Below the pieces are notes generated by a model, which saw nothing but the letters and a program-made list of their open reading frames with translations, was not told the origin of the DNA and searched no databases. A stretch of DNA of 64,000 nucleotides from Scylla paramamosain. Its lineage: Eukaryota; Arthropoda; Malacostraca; Decapoda; Portunidae. The translations under genes were made by a program, and so were the position numbers. Location: positions 112,501 to 176,500 of the forward strand of contig NW_026973669.1 of assembly GCF_035594125.1 (NCBI RefSeq), in the 5' to 3' direction. This document shows positions 58,817 to 64,000 of the stretch, one piece after another (position 1 is the first letter of the stretch; each line of letters begins with the position of its first letter).

Positions 58817-60397
58817 TTTTTTTTTTTTATGTAGGAAGGACACTGGCCAAGGGCAACAAAAATCTAATAAAAAAATGCCCACTGAAATGCCAGTCCCATA
58901 AAAGGGTCAAACCAGTGGTCAAAAATTGGTGGATAAGTGTCTTGAAACCTCCCTCTTGAAGGAATTCAAGTCATAGGAAGGTGGAAATACAAAAGCAGGC
59001 AGGGAGTTCCAGAGTTTACCAGAGAAAGGGATGAATGATTGAGAATACTGGTTAACTCTTGCGTTAGAGATGTGGACAGAATAGGAGTGAGAGAAAGAAG
59101 AAAGTCTTGTGCAGCGAGGCCGCGGAAGGAGGGGAGGCATGCAGTTAGCAAGATCAGAAGAGCAGTTAGCATGAAAATAGCGGTAGAAGACAGCTAGATA
59201 TGCAACATTGCGGCGGTGAGAGAGAGGCTGAAGACAGTCAGTTAGAGGAGAAGAGTTGATGAGACGAAAAGCTTTTGATTCCACCCTGTCTAGAAGAGCA
59301 GTATGAGTGGAACCCCAGACATGTGAAGCATACTTCATACATGGACGGATAAGACCCTTGTACAGAGTTAGCAGCCGGGGGGGTGAGAAAAACTGGCGGA
59401 GACGTCTCAGAACACCTAACTTCATAGAAGCTGTTTTAGCTAGAGATGAGATGTGAAGTTTCCAGTTCAGATTGTAAGTAAAGGACAGACCGACGATGTT
59501 CAGTGTAGAAGAGGGGGACAGTTGAGTGTCATTGCAGGAGAGGGGATAGTTGTCTGGAAGGTTGTGTCGAGTTGATAGATGGAGGAATTGAGTTTTTGAG
59601 GCATTGAACAATACCAAGTTTGCTCTGCCCCAATCAGAAAGTTTAGAAAGATCAGAAGTCAGGCGTTCTGTGGCTTCCCTGCGTGATACGTTTACCTCCT
59701 GAAGGGTTGGACGTCTATGAAAAGACGTGGAAAAGTGCAGGGTGGTATCATCAGCGTAGGAGTGGATAGGACAAGAAGTTTGGTTTAGGTCATTGATTGA
59801 TAATAAGAAGAGAGTGGGTGACAAGACAGAACCCTGAGGAACACCACTGTTAATATATTTAGGAAAAGAACAGTGACAGTCTACCACAGCAGCAATAGAA
59901 CGGTCAGAAAGGAAACTTGAGATGAAGTTACAGAGAGAAGGATAGAAACCGTAGGAGGGTAGTTTGGAAATCAAAGCTTTGTGCCAGACTCTATAAAAAG
60001 CTTTTGATATGTCCAAAGCAACAGCAAAAGTTTCACCAAAATCTCTAAAAGAGGGTGACCAAGACTCAGTAAGGAAAGCCAGAAGATCACCAGTAGAGCG
60101 GCCTTGACGGAACCCATACTGGCGATCAGATAGAAGGTTGTGAAGTGATAGATGTTTAAGAATCTTCCTGTTGAGGATAGATTCAAAAACTTTAGATAGG
60201 CAGGAAATTAAAGCAATAGGACGGTAGTTTGAGGGATTAGAACGGTCACCCTTTTTAGGAACAGGTTGAATGTAGGCAAACTTCCAGCAAGAAGAAAAGG
60301 TTGATGTAGACAGACAGAGCTGAAAGTTTGACTAGGCAAAGTGCAAGCACGGAGGCACAGTTTCAGAGAACAATAGGAGGGACACCATCAGGTCCAT
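58817..60397 (-). mobile_element. LINE B copy B7: reverse transcriptase with poly(A) tail
   Basis: Poly(A) as T run at 58817-58828, then the complete 3' half of the element. The 5' end breaks within the codons for YGPD (GGTCCATA) and passes directly into a TA run and then a GA run. Best-preserved reverse transcriptase of family B here. Confidence 0.92.
58919..60016 (-). pseudogene. LINE B reverse transcriptase, palm to C-terminus (B7)
   Basis: Uninterrupted 365-codon frame: MDISKAFYRVWHKALISKLPSYGF (motif A, with Y where D is usual in SKAFDRV), INSGVPQGSVLSPTLFLLSINDL (motif B), HSYADDTTLHFSTSF (motif C, intact YADD), the NLVLFNASKTQFLHLS block, LGVLRRLRQFF, and the tail WNSLPAFVFPPSYDLNSF. 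The remaining fingers (60016-60397) are in other frames. Protein would copy LINE RNA at the nicked target; this copy lacks the endonuclease and start. Confidence 0.9.
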
Positions 60398-60419
60398 ATA
60401 TATATATATATATATATAT

Positions 60420-60497
<78 letters not shown>
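60398..60497. repeat. (TA)n then (GA)n microsatellite
   Basis: TA to 60420, GA from 60422 to 60497, directly continuing from the broken end of B7. Confidence 0.95.
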
Positions 60498-60500
<3 letters not shown>

Positions 60501-60781
60501 GGGGTGGGGGGAAGGCGCACAGGCAAAAGATGCGAATCATTTTAGTTGATTCTCTTCCTTTAACTCAACCGCCTCCCTTAATATTGATGCTTTTACTTGC
60601 CGATAAGTTAATTCACCAAAAATTAGAAGGGGTGGAAGGTTCAGTGGAAAAAAAAAAAAAACATGCCCTAGGTTCATGATTTTTGTGAGTGACCTTACTA
60701 CACAGACACAGGCTTCTATATGAAGCAGCGCTCTCGTGATGCTTGTATTACACCTGAGTAACATGGCCCTCTGATGGGAAT

Positions 60782-60785
<4 letters not shown>

Positions 60786-60847
<62 letters not shown>

Positions 60848-61036
60848 CAGGAGGAGGAGAAGGAGGAGGAGGAGGCGGAAGAGGATGGGGAATGAGGAGA
60901 AGGATGCGAAATGAGGGGGAGGAAGAGAAGGATGAAGAGAACAACAATAAAAGAAAAACAACAACAAGCGGAACACACACACACTTACACACACACACAC
61001 ACACACACACAGACACACACACACACACACACACAC

Positions 61037-61075
<39 letters not shown>
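60786..61075. repeat. Composite microsatellite cassette 1: (TA)n, GGA-rich, AAC, (AC)n
   Basis: TA 60786-60846, GGA/GAA-rich 60848-60935, AACAACAA-rich 60940-60970, AC 60975-61075. A similar GGA-AAC-AC order recurs at 61350-61538. 60498-60785 holds nothing recognisable. Confidence 0.9.
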
Positions 61076-61078
<3 letters not shown>

Positions 61079-61288
61079 TATCTACTAATTTAATGGGAGC
61101 TCTGATCATGGGAAGGGACAGGGTATGGATCAGGTAGGGAACGTTAAGTGGGTGGAGCTTCAAGGATTAGTTTTTGAAGGGGTTGAACCAATCACAGGAA
61201 AACAAAAGCCTTCACCGGGTGAGTAGTTGACAGGTGTCACTACTGATTATTTAATAGCCCAGTAGTAGCAACAAGTTTACTGCTGGTG
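61071..61288 (-). repeat. Interspersed repeat D, copy 2
   Basis: Reverse complement of 53614-53841 with small differences, again with an (AC)/(GT) run at the same end. Confidence 0.8.
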
Positions 61289-61349
61289 ACTGTACCACTA
61301 CTTTGACTTTTAGATATTGAATCACATCCATATTTTTATAGTATGGATG

Positions 61350-61633
<284 letters not shown>

Positions 61634-61746
61634 CTGCACACTTAATCAGAAGGATAAAGGAGACATAGGGAAAGAGAGATAGAGAGGTAGTGAAATGAAA
61701 GATGAACAATGGAAGATGGGAGAGAGACAGAGAAGAGAGAGGGAGA

Positions 61747-62314
61747 GCGAAGAGTACAAACGCCAGTTGTATGATGATTGTGGGTGGCTGCAAACCTTTG
61801 AGTTTACTTTAATTTCATCCTGTATCCAGTTGTCCCTTTTCACCATTTTATTTAAACTGTTTCCCGTTGTGCTCTCAAAGTCTCACACAGTATTTAATTA
61901 AAGAGCTCCCTTTTCTCATACCATGATCAGTATTCCTCCAGGTCTCATAGTTTAGACACCAAAATTTTTAGAAAACAAGTGTTTTATTGTGCCAACTAAC
62001 AGTGTGAGTGAGGCGGACGAGCGAGGGTGAGGTGTGCCACCATCCCTCCTTGTATGTGCCCCCATCATTCCCCTTCCCTCCCTGTATGAGTCACCGCCTG
62101 TGATCCATAACCATGCCGTGTTCTCACGCTCTAGTCACAGTCCATAGCTCAAGAGAGATAGATGTATCCTGGGAAGCAGTGTGTTTTGAGGAAAATGGGT
62201 GGCGGTTTACAGTTAGCGGGAAAAGGGACAACTAGATACAGGATGAAATTAAAGTAAACTCAAAGGTGTGCAGCCACCCACAATCATCATACAACTGGCA
62301 TTCGTACTCTTCGC
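61747..62314. repeat. Long inverted repeat (foldback element candidate)
   Basis: Arms 61747-61843 and 62219-62314 are complementary over about 96 bases with about six mismatches; both contain GCCAGTTGTATGATGATTG in opposite orientation. The 375-base loop has no gene. No obvious target duplication. Could be a foldback transposon, a MITE, or an inverted duplication. Confidence 0.9.
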
Positions 62315-62939
<625 letters not shown>

Positions 62940-62949
62940 GCTGTAATGG

Positions 62950-63260
62950 AAATCATCTTTGCAAGGATGTATGATCGTGCCATGAGGATCGCCTTGACCC
63001 TTTGGCACTGAGTGATAGTGAACTGCTATTGAAAGACCGTTTTCCTTGGCATGGACTAATGTCTTGTTCGAGGAGATGCAACTTAACATGCAGAGGACTC
63101 AGTGTGGCCATTCACCCACACCCACCCACCCACACCCAGGTTTTGGTGGACCTGAGGTTATTTGCAAGTTGCTCCTTCCAAAATGTCACTGGAAACTGCT
63201 GCTGGCTGGCTGGTATTGGTATTGCATGCTTGGTAATTATCTAGAGTCCTTTACCGGCCT
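62950..63260 (+). pseudogene. HARBI1-like (PIF/Harbinger) transposase N-terminal remnant
   Basis: Across two frameshifts one can read LALSDSELLLKDRFPWHGL, then LFEEMQLNMQRTQCGHS, then TQVLVDLRLFASCSFQNVTGN. This order matches the N-terminal region of HARBI1-type nucleases (a dd-l--ryR segment, then L--L---L-R-T, then LRFfAtGSFQ-vvGd). No catalytic residues are included. 5' and 3' limits of the element are not visible. Confidence 0.5.
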
Positions 63261-63552
63261 TATTACTGGTCTATTCTTTTGCATTCTCTCACATATACCT
63301 TTAGACACACGAAAAATATAAATATAAAGTCTGGAAGAAGTGCCTTGCCCTCCAGGGCCTCCCACAGTTATATTAAATTAAGTAATGTCAGCACAAGATT
63401 CCGGATGTTTTCTTTGGAAAATTAAAATCTAATTTAATGTTATGTTTATATTTAGTCACTTGTTTCTTTTTTTTTTTTTTTCTTTGAGCGTTCGGTGCCT
63501 GGCAGATTTTCTGCTCTGTGCCCCTGTTAATAATTTTTTTTTTTTTTATGTT

Positions 63553-63554
<2 letters not shown>
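63261..63554. other. Spacer, no gene recognised
   Basis: T-rich runs at 63466-63482 and 63535-63548; nothing coding. Confidence 0.5.

Positions 63555-63607
<53 letters not shown>
63555..63607. repeat. (GA)n microsatellite
   Basis: About 53 bases of GA. 63608-63897 beyond holds nothing recognised. Confidence 0.95.
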
Positions 63608-63609
<2 letters not shown>

Positions 63610-63896
63610 GATATGTGGGGTTATCAGCGACACATAGGCTTTGATCTGATAATTGGCCCAGTACAAGGTTTGACAACGCCGCAAGCCGGGGAATGTCTGG
63701 AAAGGAAAACGCCTAAACGCTTGATTCAAAATTGTCTGACTTAGCTGAGCTGTCACTTGAACCTACTACACCGGCAGAGACAGTCCTGTGCAAATTATCG
63801 TCCCCAAAGTTGCAGAGCCGGTGGGAGCGCATACCTTCACGTACTTTGTAGACTCCTCTGTGACTGGTGGACGGAGTACTTACGTAGGCACATGAT

Positions 63897-64000
<104 letters not shown>

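Overview
The window reads as intergenic or intronic DNA from an arthropod nuclear genome, most likely a decapod crustacean (crab-like). The basis is the very high density of long (GA)n, (AC)n, (TA)n and trinucleotide microsatellites, the many decayed non-LTR retrotransposons (LINEs) whose protein types I associate with decapod genomes, and a few short GC-rich exon-like islands. There are no bacterial-style genes, operons, rRNA genes or convincing tRNA genes. The taxon is an inference, not something the sequence proves.

Layout. 0.3-8.9 kb holds one LINE (element A1, minus strand) with an ORF1 carrying two CCHC knuckles and an ORF2 with endonuclease and reverse transcriptase. A hAT DNA transposon (2976-6387) sits inside its ORF2 with a perfect 8-bp target duplication and an almost intact 628-residue transposase. 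10.7-16.1 kb is a second, nearly full-length LINE (A2, plus strand), followed directly by the first copy of a poly(A) LINE family (B). Family B recurs at 16.1, 28.6, 36.2-40.0, 44.7, 46.4-48.4, 49.9-51.2 and 58.6-60.4 kb, every copy truncated, deleted or frameshifted. 20.9-21.8 kb is an LTR with a poly(A) signal followed by a tRNA-Leu-type primer binding site. 37.5-38.7 kb is a solo-LTR-like insertion in a B copy that carries a TATA box, an initiator and a signal-peptide-like mini-exon. 43.3 kb and 53.9-58.5 kb hold pieces of a third LINE type (C). Its ORF1 is interrupted at 54.75-56.28 kb by a relic that looks like a Mutator-type transposase lacking its core. 62.9-63.3 kb has a HARBI1-like transposase remnant. 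61.7-62.3 kb is a long inverted repeat of about 96-bp arms.

Host-gene candidates are few: a degenerate THAP-domain exon with phase-compatible downstream exons (45.3-49.8 kb, plus), a 125-nt GC-rich exon on the minus strand at 46.2 kb, and weaker exon candidates at 33.4-33.6 and 42.7-42.9 kb. All were found by eye from reading frame and splice consensus, without transcripts or homology searches.

There is no gene system working together here. The interest lies in nested transposon history, the ORF1-UAG-ORF2 layout of A1, the LTR with an embedded secretory-leader exon, and the possible broken THAP gene. Coordinates of element edges are exact where a target duplication or terminal repeat could be read, and otherwise good to roughly 5-20 bases.
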